Positions 43,831-55,720 of a DNA stretch of 64,000 nt are shown here, piece after piece. The stretch spans positions 476,001-540,000 of the forward strand of contig CAUJGJ010000087.1 of the NCBI GenBank assembly GCA_963170055.1. The letters run 5' to 3'. The notes under the pieces were generated by a model, which ran no database searches, was not told the DNA's origin, and saw nothing but the letters and a program-made list of their open reading frames with translations. This DNA comes from Halisarca cf. caerulea. Its lineage: Eukaryota > Porifera > Demospongiae > Chondrillida > Halisarcidae. The translations under genes were made by a program, and so were the position numbers. Position 1 is the first letter of the stretch. Every line of letters starts with the position of its first letter.

Positions 43831-44204
43831 TCAAGTCTTTTATAATATTATTTACGTGTATGCATACAGTTGTATCAAGCCAGGTTACATATCGCATAAA
43901 TATCAAAGTAGTCCAGTTTAAATTCCAAAACTGTACGTTTCTAATCATATTATAATGTTTAGCTTAGTATAATAGTGTAGTGTAGTACTGTAACAGTAAT
44001 TGTATATGTGTGATTATTGCTATTGTTTTGCCCTTGATAGGTATACAGCTGATCGCAGTTGTTTCATGTATCCTTTAACTTATATAATATCTGCTGATGC
44101 ATTTACTCAGGAAATCAACTGATACTATAAATTTCAACCAATTAGCAAGAGTACTTACAATAATTATTGCACATATTTTTGTCTATTTCCATGTATAATA
44201 TGAT

Positions 44205-44406
44205 AATGGATACAAAATTACATAATTTGAAAGAATGGAGACAAATTGTTGCATCTTTCCTTACCCAGCAGCATGAGGATTTCCTTGAAAGGGTTAAAGA
44301 TGACAATTCTACACTAATACTTGTATCGGAAATGCATTCTAAACAAGAGAAAATAGAAACTGACCTACAATGGTCACACAATCAGAAGACAACCCTTGCA
44401 GAATAG
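44205..44406 (+). pseudogene. Remnant of a channel C-terminal coiled-coil exon
   Basis: The open frame starts MDTKLHNLKEW and later reads EMHSKQEKIETDLQW. These line up with MDITGQNLKEL and QLTTQQTHIEHELVL at the start of the last exon of channel copy 1 (41872-42493). It ends early at TAG after ~67 codons, and no SPRY, ankyrin or transmembrane exons lie between it and the decayed exon 1 at 43194. A possible trace of the preceding exon begins at 44041 after an AG. Best read as the 3' remnant of the same dead paralog, with the interior deleted. Confidence 0.5.
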
Positions 44407-44447
44407 TTGTTTACAGAGTTAAATGACATTGGAACTGCTATAAGTAT

Positions 44448-44713
<266 letters not shown>

Positions 44714-44988
44714 CACAATATGTAAAGGAAAACATGCACAAAGTTCACAAAAATGCATGATGAGATGAGAGAGCAAAACTGTCACAAGTTTGCTAGCTAG
44801 CTTTAACCAGTGTAATGAAAGTTTGACAGATGTTCCAGCCTAGCTCTGGATGATATAGTGGACAGAGCAAGGGAACTGGATAGATGAGGGAGCAGTTACT
44901 GTAGTATAGTGTGCAATAGTATTCTTGCAGATCTATTCCAATAAATACTACTGTGGAAGGTGGGTGCGGATTAGTCGGGTCTCACGGT

Positions 44989-45587
44989 AATTATTTAGGG
45001 GTCACAATGAAAAATATCATTGCTGTCGGAAACATCCGAAAATAATGTTTTAGATGAAAATCAGTACGGCGAATCTAATGGTGGTGACCGTTTTTCGATT
45101 GGTTGAAGTATGACCAAGTTATGCGTAAAATCATATTTTGCTGCAACGCAGGTGGTTTAAGTAGAGCAATCTCCCCCAATTTTCTGCTATGGATAGCCGA
45201 GGGATGGATCATCCTTGCACAGCGTGAGGGTTTGTTTCGCGTATGTTTCGAGCTTGTAAGGACGTTTAGTGTGGAAATTTCGGAGACCCCCCTCCGACAA
45301 ATGCAAGGATAACTGTCCGAAATACGCCTTTCCTAGTCGATCATGACAGTGGTGAGTGTCTGCTACAATTTTGGATCCATTTCATTGAACTCCGCATTGG
45401 TGGAAAGTAGTTTTCTCGCGCGCGTTGCACCACAATTTTGATTAATTTTTATGCATAACTTGGTCATACTTCGACCAATCGAAAAACGGTTACCACCATT
45501 AGATTCGCCGTACTGAATTTCATCTAAAACAGTATTTTCGGATGATTCCGACGGCAATGAATTTTTCATTGTGACCCCTAAATTATT
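44989..45587. mobile_element. Fold-back element with ~165-bp inverted repeats
   Basis: The left arm 44989-45150 and right arm 45421-45587 are inverted copies, sharing for example GGGGTCACAATGAAAAAT, CGGCGAATCTAATGGTGGT and GTATGACCAAGTTATGC. About 270 bp of unrelated spacer separates them. The right arm ends about 35 bp before the start codon of the ankyrin-kelch gene, so it may contribute 5' UTR or promoter sequence. Confidence 0.75.
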
Positions 45588-45621
45588 GCACACGTGATAT
45601 CACGTAATATAATCTGTCAAA

Positions 45622-48279
45622 ATGGCTGGTAAGAAATATACCTACCAAGACCAGTTGGATCTCGCTGGTAAAAGTAAGCTTATCTATGCACTAGCCTATT
45701 CTCAGTTCATTGTAGAAGCGAAGTGTTTGACCGTTTTTCTGCTGTGATTAACACATTATGTATGTTCTGCCAGTAGAATTGGACGAGGCGAACAAGTTCG
45801 ATTGGTTGATTTTTGCCATCACTACTTTAAGAGATGCAGATCTGATTAAGGACCTAATTTCAGAAGGAGCCTGTGTTAACATTCCTGAGGATAATCCTCG
45901 ACGTTTTGAGTTTAGCCCACTTCATATGTGTGCAGATGGAGACTTTGTAGAGGGCGTTGCCGTCCTAATAGGGGGTGGAGCTGAGGTGGACTTAAGATCT
46001 TCTACGGGTGCATGCAACCGAACTCCACTTCATCATGCTGTTCAGGAAGACAATCTACCAGTGGTGAAGGAACTTATGTCTTATGGGGCTGATCCCTACT
46101 GCCTCTTGTGGGGGGAGAGTCACAACAAACCACTTAGTTGGGACTGCTTTGAACTGGCTGAGGTGCATGGTAGTGATAAAATGAAGTCATATTTCAGGAA
46201 ATGTAAGGTATGTTGATTGAAACTAGTGAGTGTGTGAGTGCACATTATGTGTGTGTGTAGATCAATGTTATTTGGATTTAACCTGGTACTGATATAATAG
46301 TCAAGATACTGGCTTGTGACCAACATGTCTCCACAACCTCGGTAGCTGTGAAATGTACGTAATCTAGTGACATTTTACCACAAAAGCGCTATAGCCCAGT
46401 AGTAAATTTCCTGAAATGGGAGGAAGGGTAATTATTGGGCAAAAGTAATTTTGAAGTTTCTAATTGTCAGAAAAGTAAATAACACACATGATTTCAAACT
46501 TTGCAATTGTTAGCAGATGTTTGGCAATTGGGCATGTCTCCGTCAAATTTGTGTTATTTTATTTGCAGTATTGTAGTGACATAGCAGGCAGGGTAGTCAC
46601 CAGAAAAAAATTAAAGAGGGTGGCGTTTATGTAAGCTCGTAGTAGGTTAGTGCGCAGCTACCATTATCCTGGTTCACTTCTATAGTGTTTGGTATACAGG
46701 TACTCCTCTACATTTGCAACAATCTTGTGAAATGGGAAATTTACTCAAACTCCACATGCCTTTGAGCGGTTTCAAAGCAGAGAATGAGAATTGTTTGGGA
46801 TCGATATATATAGTGTCAGTTTTATACACCTAATCTATCCACTTGAAGTGCCACAGCAAAGAAGGAATACATACTACTTAATATAAAGAATGGTCTAAGG
46901 TAAAAATTAAGCAGAGTAGCCCGGGCTGGCGAGAACACTGATAACAGGTGGACAACACTATGCATTATTTCATCATTACAGTGTCAACGATTCTCCAAAT
47001 AATTATTCATGAGTAGCACTGCCCTTTTTAATTCAAGGTCTAATATATAATGTCTGAAACTTTTACAGAACTTTATTTATGCAAATTTCGTGAGTGGGCT
47101 CAGATTTGCAATAATCTATTCAAGATGATCATTTGGGCTTTTACTTTTCTTTAGCTAGAACATGCTTCCCTCATCATGCACAGCTGAACCAATAGTCCTT
47201 ATTTTACAATACCTATGAAATTCATAATACTGGACACAAAGCTGAAACTCACTGGTTAGACTTGCTAACCAAAGTTCTTGAGTCCACTGTGGTGTCAAGT
47301 AGGGTCAGTATTGCTTCTCCAAAGATTCTGCAAGATGCATAATAGGCATTTTATTTATATACTTTTGAGTGGCCCCTTTCCAATCTCAAGTTTGGTAATC
47401 ATAACTATACATACAAATCAAGACTTGTGGATAAGATTTTTAGTTAGCATCTAATGTAGTCAAAGCCACACTGGACTTATGACCGACATATGAAATGAAA
47501 CTACCAGATTTATCAGTCTGCCTTGCTAGGATACCAACATGTATACATCAGCGCCCAAAAATAAAGGTCCAAACAGGTGAAAATTGAGCATTTCATGAAG
47601 TACAGACTAAATACTTTCCATAATATAATTAATGACAAACGGCCAAAGAACCAAACAAATGTACGAACAACACATGTGAAACAAACATCGTTCATGTTTT
47701 TTGATTAGCACCTCCTACCATTCTTACATAAGATAAGTGGGTTCTCCTCATGTTAGTCAAAACGTAAAAGTTATCTTTCATATCTTCTGCCTGGATTTTT
47801 TGGCTTACCTTATCACATCATGAGAACTTATAAGGCTGGTGAAGGAAGCTTGGAAAACGTGGTACATAATAATGTTATATCTTCAACCATATTTCCAATA
47901 ATTCATTGAAGTTACCGTACATACAATATACTAGGGGAGAAGGTGGCCAAAGGCCAAAGACCACCTTCTCCCCTAGTTCGGGTGGCAGGTACAACCCTTA
48001 TATCAAGTGAAGAGGTTTTATTCAGTAAATTTGTCCATTTGAGTGCAATTTCTATATCAGGAGTAAGCTATAGTGCTTCTGCTAGTCCACACATGTTGCA
48101 TCCCACACTAAAAGCCTTTTTTTGACCAAAGGGTCATTGTTACTCCATCAGGGCGGTTCCCAATTAGTGTATAGGCCAATATTTGGTCTTCGACCACCTT
48201 TCCCCTAGTCTGTCACTTGGGAACAACCCTTATATCAAGTGTATACTGTGCAACCCCTTTATTCTGCACAGAAAGGATG

Positions 48280-48368
<89 letters not shown>

Positions 48369-48419
48369 CAAACATGCACACACACATGCACACACACACG
48401 CACACACACATGCACACAC

Positions 48420-48475
<56 letters not shown>

Positions 48476-51400
48476 CACACACACACACACACACACACAC
48501 TCACGCACACACACATACACACACTTTTTGTTACACTTCATTATCATTTCAAATCTTTTAAATCATTATTAAACCACATCAGTATAATACAGCACTTCTA
48601 GACAATAATAAAAATGGTGAAGAAGTCAGACAGTGAGCATACACCGCCTACATGTTTGACTAAAACATGGCACAGTGGACACCAAGGACTATCATTTGAC
48701 TGACTCTGAAGGAACATAAAAAAAAAAACAACTGCTCACACACAGCACACAAATCATGCATAATGTTTTATACCATTGCACTCTGCAAATCTCAAATGGT
48801 TTATAAATGGTCGACTCTTCTCATCGGTGCCATCTCTGCATGCTCTCTTTTTCAGGGTATAAAACCTTTTACCATATATGTAGCTTACAACACTCACCAA
48901 TTATACCATTGAAAAGTGTCATCATACGTATAATCCCTTAAGCATGAAAAGTTAAAGCATTCAATACAGGTTGTAGTAATTCATTAAGAACTTTAAGTTT
49001 CCTACACTGAGCTGCTAGCTGATTTACTTAGCGACTTGGTATTTTTCTAGTATGATTTGCTTAGCTAGGGGCTGATTGAGTTGTGACCTAGTTACATATT
49101 GACAGTGTGCAGGGGCATCATTATTTACTAAAGTGTTCGAAATGATGGCTGTATAGTTTTTGATCTTTGTAATGTTTGGTACCTTGCAAACAAGAGCAAT
49201 CAGTCATTATCCGAAGAAGACAGACAATTGAACAAAGTGTAATATCAGGAAGTTAGGAAATTCAAAAGTGATCATGATTTTCAGTGTCTGATAGGCGATA
49301 TTGAAGATTAAGGTGCATGATACTTGTTTGAGCTTGAATTAAACAAAATCAATCTGCTTTACAAAGTGCCATACAAAGGAAGAACTGTAGTTAGCCTTCC
49401 AAACACTTTGAACCTATACCACTTCAGTACTTTTCTTAATAAAGTGAACGATGTTGCTCTGTTAGTCGAGTGACTGACCAGAATCTGTCGATTGTCTGAG
49501 CGCTGTCTGTCGAGGCGTTGATCGGTATTCGCCAGGGTGTTGACTGCTTTGTATCGACGCGTTGACCTGCGAGTTAGGTTAAAAATAGTAACAAATATCT
49601 TTCTGCAATAATTTTCGAAGGTCTTCCAGAGAGGCTTAATCGTCTTGCTCCATATGAGAGTCTATCAATTTAAGGATGTCCGAGTTTTTTTTGGACTTCG
49701 TACCCGTTTCAGGCTTTCCAAGGATGCTTCCTCTTTCTTCGTACTGCTTTAGAAAGCTACATATCTCCGACTTAGTAGCAGTGTGGCCCTCTTCGCCCAG
49801 AAGATCTACAATCCGGCAGTAAGACTTTCCTTTGCGCTTGAAAAGCAAAATTCGTTGAATAATGTAGCTCGATCAAATACACCATTTTCTAAAACTTAAC
49901 TACATTCACACCAAAGTAAACATTACGTAATGGTGACCGTCGAGTGGCTTCCCCTGACCGTCGAATGGCCATCGTGTGCCCGACCGTCGACTGTCGCGTC
50001 GTTGACCGCCAGTCGAATGCGCGATATCGTTCAGTTTATTTTATACTAGATGTATGCAAAGCGCAGTTCTCGCGAGACAGTGCGTGGTCAGCGTCGACAT
50101 CACTTACACATGACTGTCACGTGGCAGAACATGTTGACCGAGATGGCTGACCAATTCACAGCCGCCAAACAAAAAGTCAAAAGACAAATTTCAACAAACA
50201 AAAAAGTCGTCCCGAGATATGGCCTAGTTCTGCATGTGCTTTAATGCATCGATTGCTTTTCTACAATAGAGCTATTCGGCACCAGGAGGCAGAAAGTGGG
50301 TTTTTTATTTCTCTAAATAGTGAAGTTTTAGTTAGACTTTTGAACAAATCTCTTGCCTAGCCTTGAAGAGCACAAGCGTCCCTCTTTGCCAGTTTTAGCT
50401 ACTGCGAATTTCGATGAGCACCTTCTGAGTAATTCGCGTCCAAAGTGACCTACGTAAAATGGGACAAAATCGAACAAATGCGTGGGTAGCTCAAACCCAC
50501 TCCGCTAACGCGCTAGAAATAGAAAACTCACTACGCTCGTAATAAAAAGTACTGTCTTTGAAAATTGTACAGCAATTTCAGAAGTAAATTCTACAATTCG
50601 GGATACCTGCTATCCTTACACAAACATAATATTATGTGCGCGGCACTAATTCTTCATGGATAGGGGCTTACAAACGCATGAAATGTACAGAATGAATATC
50701 CCACTGTGCAATTGACCTTGCTTTAATATTTATGTTATGAATTGTCACGTACAAGTTACATGATTCAGAGCCATGGAAGCCACACTTATGTGCAGATTCA
50801 AATTCATTAGCACAGCAGTGCGGTTTTGGACATGACCCTCTTGCATACATGGACTTCTTGGAGGCACGACCAACTGTTCATCGTTAACTTTATTATGGAG
50901 AGTACTATACATATATTGTATGTCTGACTGGATTTTCAGAGGATTTCATGTGATGTTTTTTTTTACTGAATAATAATAATATAATTGCAATGTTAGCACT
51001 TAGATGATTAGAGTCACCTTTTAGCCTATACCTTTTGGTGTTATAGGGAGAAACATGCTATATGAATCACTACAATATTTCTGTTTTCCAATTTATTTGT
51101 GAACTTTGTATTAAGCAATTGTTAATAACTTGAAACTTCCTAACTTTTATGACCCTCAAATTTATGCAAAATGTGTAACAGTTGTCTTAATTAATGTTTT
51201 CAATGAATACTTTTGTAGTTGTTTGAAGAAATGAAGTTAAAGCTGAGTCACCTCTACTGGAGAGAAGAACCCAATATACTGGAGGGGGTGTGGTGGCCAA
51301 CAGCAGTATATTTGAATGGCAAGATATTTGTTGGTGGAAGATGGCGCTTCTATGTACAGTGTTTGTATGTATTCAACCTTGTCAGTCGAAAATGGTCTAA

Positions 51401-52172
51401 AGTGTTCTTTCGCGATTCTTGTGAAATGAGTGCTTTCACTCTGGTTACTACAAGGAACCAGGTACACACTTTAGGTGGTATGCTAAGAAAAGATGATCAG
51501 CTAGAAGAGTATTTAGAAGTAGTATTCACTTTGGATGAGAATCTGAGATGGTGCAATACACTCCCACCATTGAACATAGGGAGAATTGAGGCTACATCAA
51601 CAACTTTCGAGGACAGGATTGTTGTTGCTGGTGGTGAGAGTAAGGATGGCCAGTTGTCATCAGTAGAAGTATTGGATAGTTTACAACCATCCTCCACTTG
51701 GTGGAAGATTTGTGATTTGCCTGTAAAGTCTAGTCTTATGCAGTGTACAATAATTGACAATAAACTATTCATTGGATGTGGTTTGGGTACTGACAATATT
51801 ATTTATACAGCCAAACTGAGTGCAATAAAGGATGTGCTGCTTTCAAATGGTTCCAAATCTAGTGTACCTTCGGAAGCCTTTTGGCAAGCCCTCCCTAATA
51901 CCCCACTCAGATGGTGTGGCTTAGTTGCTGTAAACAACTATTTCGTGGCTGTTGGCGGGTGTGACGATGACGACAATAAATTCCATTCATCTGTTAATCT
52001 GTATGATGACTTCAAAAAGACATGGATTAAAGTGTCTGATACTGGAATAAGTAGGGAGGCCCCAGCTGTTGTTTTTTGTGTATTTGAGAACAAACAGGAA
52101 CTATTTGTGATTTGTGGCGGTGTGAATGCTCAAGATTCAGAATCATCTGTGCAATCGTGTGATGTATATTAA
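45622..52172 (+). CDS. Ankyrin-kelch protein (three exons)
   Basis: Exons 45622-45673, 45774-46207 and 51219-52172 join in phase (52 + 434 + 954 nt) to give 479 residues. Residues ~20-160 contain about three ankyrin repeats (RFEFSPLHMCADGDFVEG, NRTPLHHAVQEDNLPVV, SYGADPY). Residues ~175-479 are kelch repeats with GG turns and spaced aromatic residues (KIFVGGRWRFYVQCLYVF, RIVVAGGESKDGQLSSVEV, NYFVAVGGCDDDDNKFHSSV, FVICGGVNAQ), enough for a 5-6 bladed propeller. No BTB or BACK domain is present. It is likely an adaptor or scaffold; its partners are unknown. The second intron is 5 kb and full of repeats, so a missed exon, or two separate genes (kelch part starting at Met 51231), cannot be excluded. 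The gene sits between the two channel copies on the same strand. Confidence 0.75.
47931..48240. mobile_element. Palindromic MITE-like repeat
   Basis: A near-perfect hairpin lies at 47931-47946 (CTAGGGGAGAAGGTGG) and 47961-47976, its inverse. The block from the right hairpin arm through ACAACCCTTATATCAAGTG (47961-48012) recurs at 48194-48240. GGCGGTTCCCAATTAG near 48150 is inverted at ACTTGGGAACAACCC near 48215. Located in intron 2 of the ankyrin-kelch gene. Confidence 0.55.
48280..48525. repeat. CA microsatellite
   Basis: CA run with regular ACATGCACAC/ACACGCACAC interruptions, next to the palindromic repeat at 47931-48240. Confidence 0.93.
49636..49870 (-). pseudogene. Tc1/mariner-type transposase N-terminal HTH fragment
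   Basis: The minus-strand frame reads YIIQRILLFKRKGKSY, then CRIVDLLGEEGHTATKSEI, FLKQYEERGSILGKPETG and ILKLIDSHMEQDD. This is the N-terminal helix-turn-helix and linker of Tc1/mariner-like transposases: a resolving helix pair, then a GSI..KP.TG linker. The frame stops where the second helix-turn-helix and DDE domain should follow, so it is truncated. An upstream in-frame stop precedes any Met in the extended frame. Within intron 2 of the ankyrin-kelch gene. Confidence 0.5.
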
Positions 52173-53029
52173 TTTTATTTATTACCATTATAATTTTGTG
52201 TTGTTCTGCATTTTACTTAGCTTCTGTACTGCATTTGTTATTGAAATGATTCATTTATAATTGTTTGATGGTGAGATATACACAAGTAAAAATTGATTCA
52301 TGACATTGTTTGTAATTTAGCAATTTTTATGAATGTAAGGCTGATGTGTCCACTGAAACCAATCAGAAGAGGTACCGGTATATTGCCTATTTAAATGTTT
52401 ATCCTTTATATACATGGACATGGGAGAGGGGGGGGTCATAATAAATGCTCAATCAGGAGTACTGCATATAATAATATCAGATATTCTATGATTAAGAGCA
52501 GGGTTGTTGAAATTAATTTTCTCTGGAGACAAGAGTTTAGCACCAGGCACGGATCCGAGTACCATAGTCAATGCCAAAAATTCTAAAATCTATAATGATA
52601 ATATGCTCAGCCATGGTCAAAGACAATATATATATTGACTTCATTATTATTTCTAATATTGCATATATATAGGTCGTCGTGCACCAATAGCCTCAATACT
52701 CAATTATTATCAAATAACTCAATGCTAGTCTATAGATATAAAGGACAAAATAAAGTATAATATATAAAATTGTGTGTCAATTGCATGTAATTACATATAA
52801 GAAACAACTAGAAATCGACCTTAAGGCTACATTCCGTACAAGCCAGCGCACAGATCATGCAATCATTTAACACCAACTGTGAAGCCATACTGGGATGTCG
52901 ACTTTAAGTGACAAAAGTCAATTACAGCTTACTGCATACCAAAAACATGAAGCCTAGTTACCTGCTTCACTAGCCTCCTAAGGTTTACAGGATGAAAAAC
53001 ATAGAAAATAGGATGGGGCCACAAAATGG
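52173..53029. other. Intergenic, nothing recognised
   Basis: AT-rich sequence between the ankyrin-kelch stop and the LINE 3' tail. No coding frame with family character and no clear repeat. Confidence 0.5.
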
Positions 53030-53690
53030 ATCAGGTATCAGGTATCAGGTATTCTTATTTAACCTGGGGAACCTTTAGCCATAGGCTACTATAAGTGGCA
53101 CCCAGAAAAGAAAAAAGGGTAAAAAGGAACAAAGGCAAAACACAAAAGAAACACGGAGGAAGTACAAAAATTTCAAAAAAATTGAGATGCAGCAAAAAAA
53201 AAAAATGAGAGATCAGAATTACAAAACAATAAAATTATTCAATCAGTTTTGGGGGATATAATAACCATTGTCAATGAAATAACTAAAGGTGATTGGTGCG
53301 TGAAAACACATGCATGCATGTTGTGTACAGAAATACTGGGCTAATCGTTCAAAAAGTGATTTACGCATAGTCTTGTGAATACCCGAAAGTCCGCACAGCA
53401 TCGTATGTTGTTTGGAAGAGACCGCCATATGGATACGCCGACAAAACTAAATGCCTTCTGGCCAAGGGAAGTACGCAAACGTGGAAGATTTAATTGGGAA
53501 GTTGAAGATGCTCTAGTATTGTACTGAGAAGTTGGAGTGGAAAATAGGTTGCTAAGATAAGTAGGTGATTGTGAAGATACGCATTTGTATACGGTTTGGG
53601 CCAAGTGAATTTTCCATCTAGCAGAGAGAGTTGATATACCTAATTCTTTACGGGCAGAAGAAGCAGAATAATCTCTATGGTTGTGAAAGA
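53030..53690 (-). mobile_element. 5'-truncated LINE (Jockey/CR1-like RT C terminus and 3' tail)
   Basis: Read on the minus strand, the open frame from ~53690 to 53341 gives LSARWKIHLAQTVYKCVSSQ, YLSNLFSTPTSQYNTRASST and FSFVGVSIWRSLPNNIR, the conserved C-terminal region after the RT core in non-LTR retrotransposons. It ends ASSTSQ...CVNHFLND with a stop. Downstream comes a 3' UTR with GTAGCCTATGGCTAAAGG and a short tandem tail of TACCTGA units at 53030-53055, the expected LINE 3' end. The 5' part is missing. Confidence 0.7.
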
Positions 53691-53879
53691 CAGTTCATGG
53701 ATGCATGGCGCCACGTCTGGTGTCATAGCGCCAGATCTACACCCCTGTAAGAAGCCGTGTGAGACTAGTACACATCGATGTTGTGACCTTTATCACTGTA
53801 TAGCTATGTGAACCTTTGCAATAAGCCTTACTAAAATCCGTAACGGAACAGAACATGCTATTTTCTGGAATATGTATCA

Positions 53880-54033
53880 TAGGTGTAGGAACCATGGGGG
53901 CTGGAGGGGCTATAGCCCCCCCAATGTTTGCCTGATCATATATTAAACAATTGTACTACACATAAACTACACATGATATTGAATGAGCCCCCCCCCCCCC
54001 CTCAAAGTACAAGTCATTCCTACGCCAATGTGT
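53880..54033. mobile_element. Small G/C-hairpin MITE
   Basis: The left end GGTGTAGGAACCATGGGGG is mirrored at the right by CATTCCTACGCC. Inside, GGAGGGGCTATAGCCCCCC forms a hairpin and a C run follows at ~53990. About 155 bp, non-coding. Confidence 0.5.
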
Positions 54034-54798
54034 ATGTAAAACACTGTAATTTATGTTTTACAAGTCTATTAGCCAGAACAAAGAGTGAAATTAATAGTAA
54101 ACATTAAAATTTCTTGTGGTAAACTGCATTATGTGGATTTGGTGGGCTCTGAGGCAGTTTGGCGCTAGTTCTATAGCAGCTAGCTAGATTTGTCCTTGTT
54201 GATCTTCTATATGAGCCAGAGTATTGTGTTTTAAATTGGATGTTTCACAGGTGGACAGGGCTCTTAGTGCAGATAGTTCATGATAATAATACTTTAAGGC
54301 TACAAAATTAATGTTAAACTTAGCGGGTACTAACTTTAGCGAAATTAGTGAGGAGCCTCAAATTCGCTAACTTAATAAGTGCCTGCTAACAATTATACCC
54401 TCCAATAAAGGGGGGAACACTCATTATTACTTCCAACTGGGTAATAATGGATACAAAAATGATCAAAAGAAAGAGATCAGGCCTCGGACACAGGGGTACA
54501 GGTGACAAGTAAAAGTATACTAGTCATAGGAAAACCTGGCAAGGCATGTACAGAAAAGAAAAGGAAAAAAAAAACAATGTCAAGGAGCACAAGACATACA
54601 AATACAAATATGAATATAATATAAAAGCCATACATATACAAATAAGTTAAACACACTAAACTGAGTATACACATATATATATGAAAATAACAAGCAGTTC
54701 GGAGACATACATTGTACATATACCATATCACACACATACACACACATACATATGCACATATACATGTCATACTTACATACAGACAGCATATACAATGG
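54034..54798. other. Intergenic, nothing recognised
   Basis: AT-rich stretch between the small MITE and the endonuclease fragment; only low-complexity CATACA/TATA sequence near 54600-54780. Confidence 0.5.
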
Positions 54799-55536
54799 TT
54801 AGCAGTTCCAAATGGAGTTTTTGTGGGTTGCAAAGATCATATGCGATGAAGAGATGACTGATTTAGATAGTTTATCCCTTAGTGACACCCTTTCGGCCTT
54901 GGTGCTAGAAGGAGCTGCATCTTTTAAGGATTGGAAGAAGTGTGGCAGATGGTGGCCTAAGCAACCAATTTCAATGGTGATGAGACTAGCCTTCAAACCA
55001 AGGCTAGCGAGGTCAGACAGAACAAGTTGATAGTCATCTTTTTCACTCTTCCTCCGTTTGGCTTGAGCCAGGTTGTCCTCACTGTTCCATGGAACAGTGA
55101 GTTCAACAAGGGTTATACTGTCCGAGGATATGATGGTGATATCGGGATGAGCGGAGGTGGATAGGGTTTCTGGAGGGATGGTACAGGGAGGGTTGGCAGA
55201 AGCTCCGAGGCCATCAAGGTCACAATAGATGGAGGCATTTGGATGATGGTCCACAAGGAAATGAAAAATGATTTTCAAAGCATTATCGTGTCTCCAAGTG
55301 TATCTCCCTTGCTGTAAAGCTAAAGGACAACAACTAAGAACGTGCTTGGCTGTACAGGAGGGATGCTGGCACAAAGGGCATGAAGGGGATACCTTCATGT
55401 TCCATCTTGCCAAGCTGGTGGGAGTTGGGAGGCTGTGACGGTCCCCTGCCATACGGTGTCCCCCTATCGTTTTATCAATTACATGTACACTTAGTCTATT
55501 AAAACCCCCACGCCGGACAACTTCTAGGGGGGACAA
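54799..55536 (-). pseudogene. Retroelement C-terminal fragment: zinc knuckle plus restriction-like endonuclease
   Basis: A 245-residue open frame lacks any reverse transcriptase core. It contains CPLCQHPSCTAKHVLSCCP, the CCHC-type motif seen after the polymerase domain of several LINEs. This is followed by PDITIISSDSITLVELTVPW and a Lys-rich helix, matching the PD..(D/E)xK pattern of restriction-like endonucleases in R2/NeSL-type elements. Such tails are also found as captured fragments in invertebrate genomes. It ends 185 bp before the start codon of channel copy 2, on the opposite strand. Likely a 5'-truncated element rather than a host gene. Confidence 0.6.
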
Positions 55537-55720
55537 GATTTGGTGTGACAGTACCAGTTACGGAGAAATCCTTACGTGACCTGGAACCTAGTACTCAGTA
55601 GGATAATAATTATTATTCAAATTAGACCAGGTCCTGAAGTTCTCACCTCATGTCACAGAAATATACAGATCGACTCAAACGTGACTGAAGAATTTACTCA
55701 TTGTTAAATCACTGGAAACA

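Larger units (their letters stand above)
46208..51218 (+). other. 5 kb repeat-rich intron of the ankyrin-kelch gene
   Basis: Apart from the palindromic repeat, the CA array and the transposase fragment listed separately, I see no exon-like open frame with good splice sites. The segment 49440-50110 is distinctly richer in CpG than its surroundings. Confidence 0.55.

Noticed and set aside
50143..50244. Short frame beginning MADQFTAAKQKVKRQ
   Set aside because: Only ~33 codons, no family resemblance and no splice partner; noted only as part of the CpG-rich segment.
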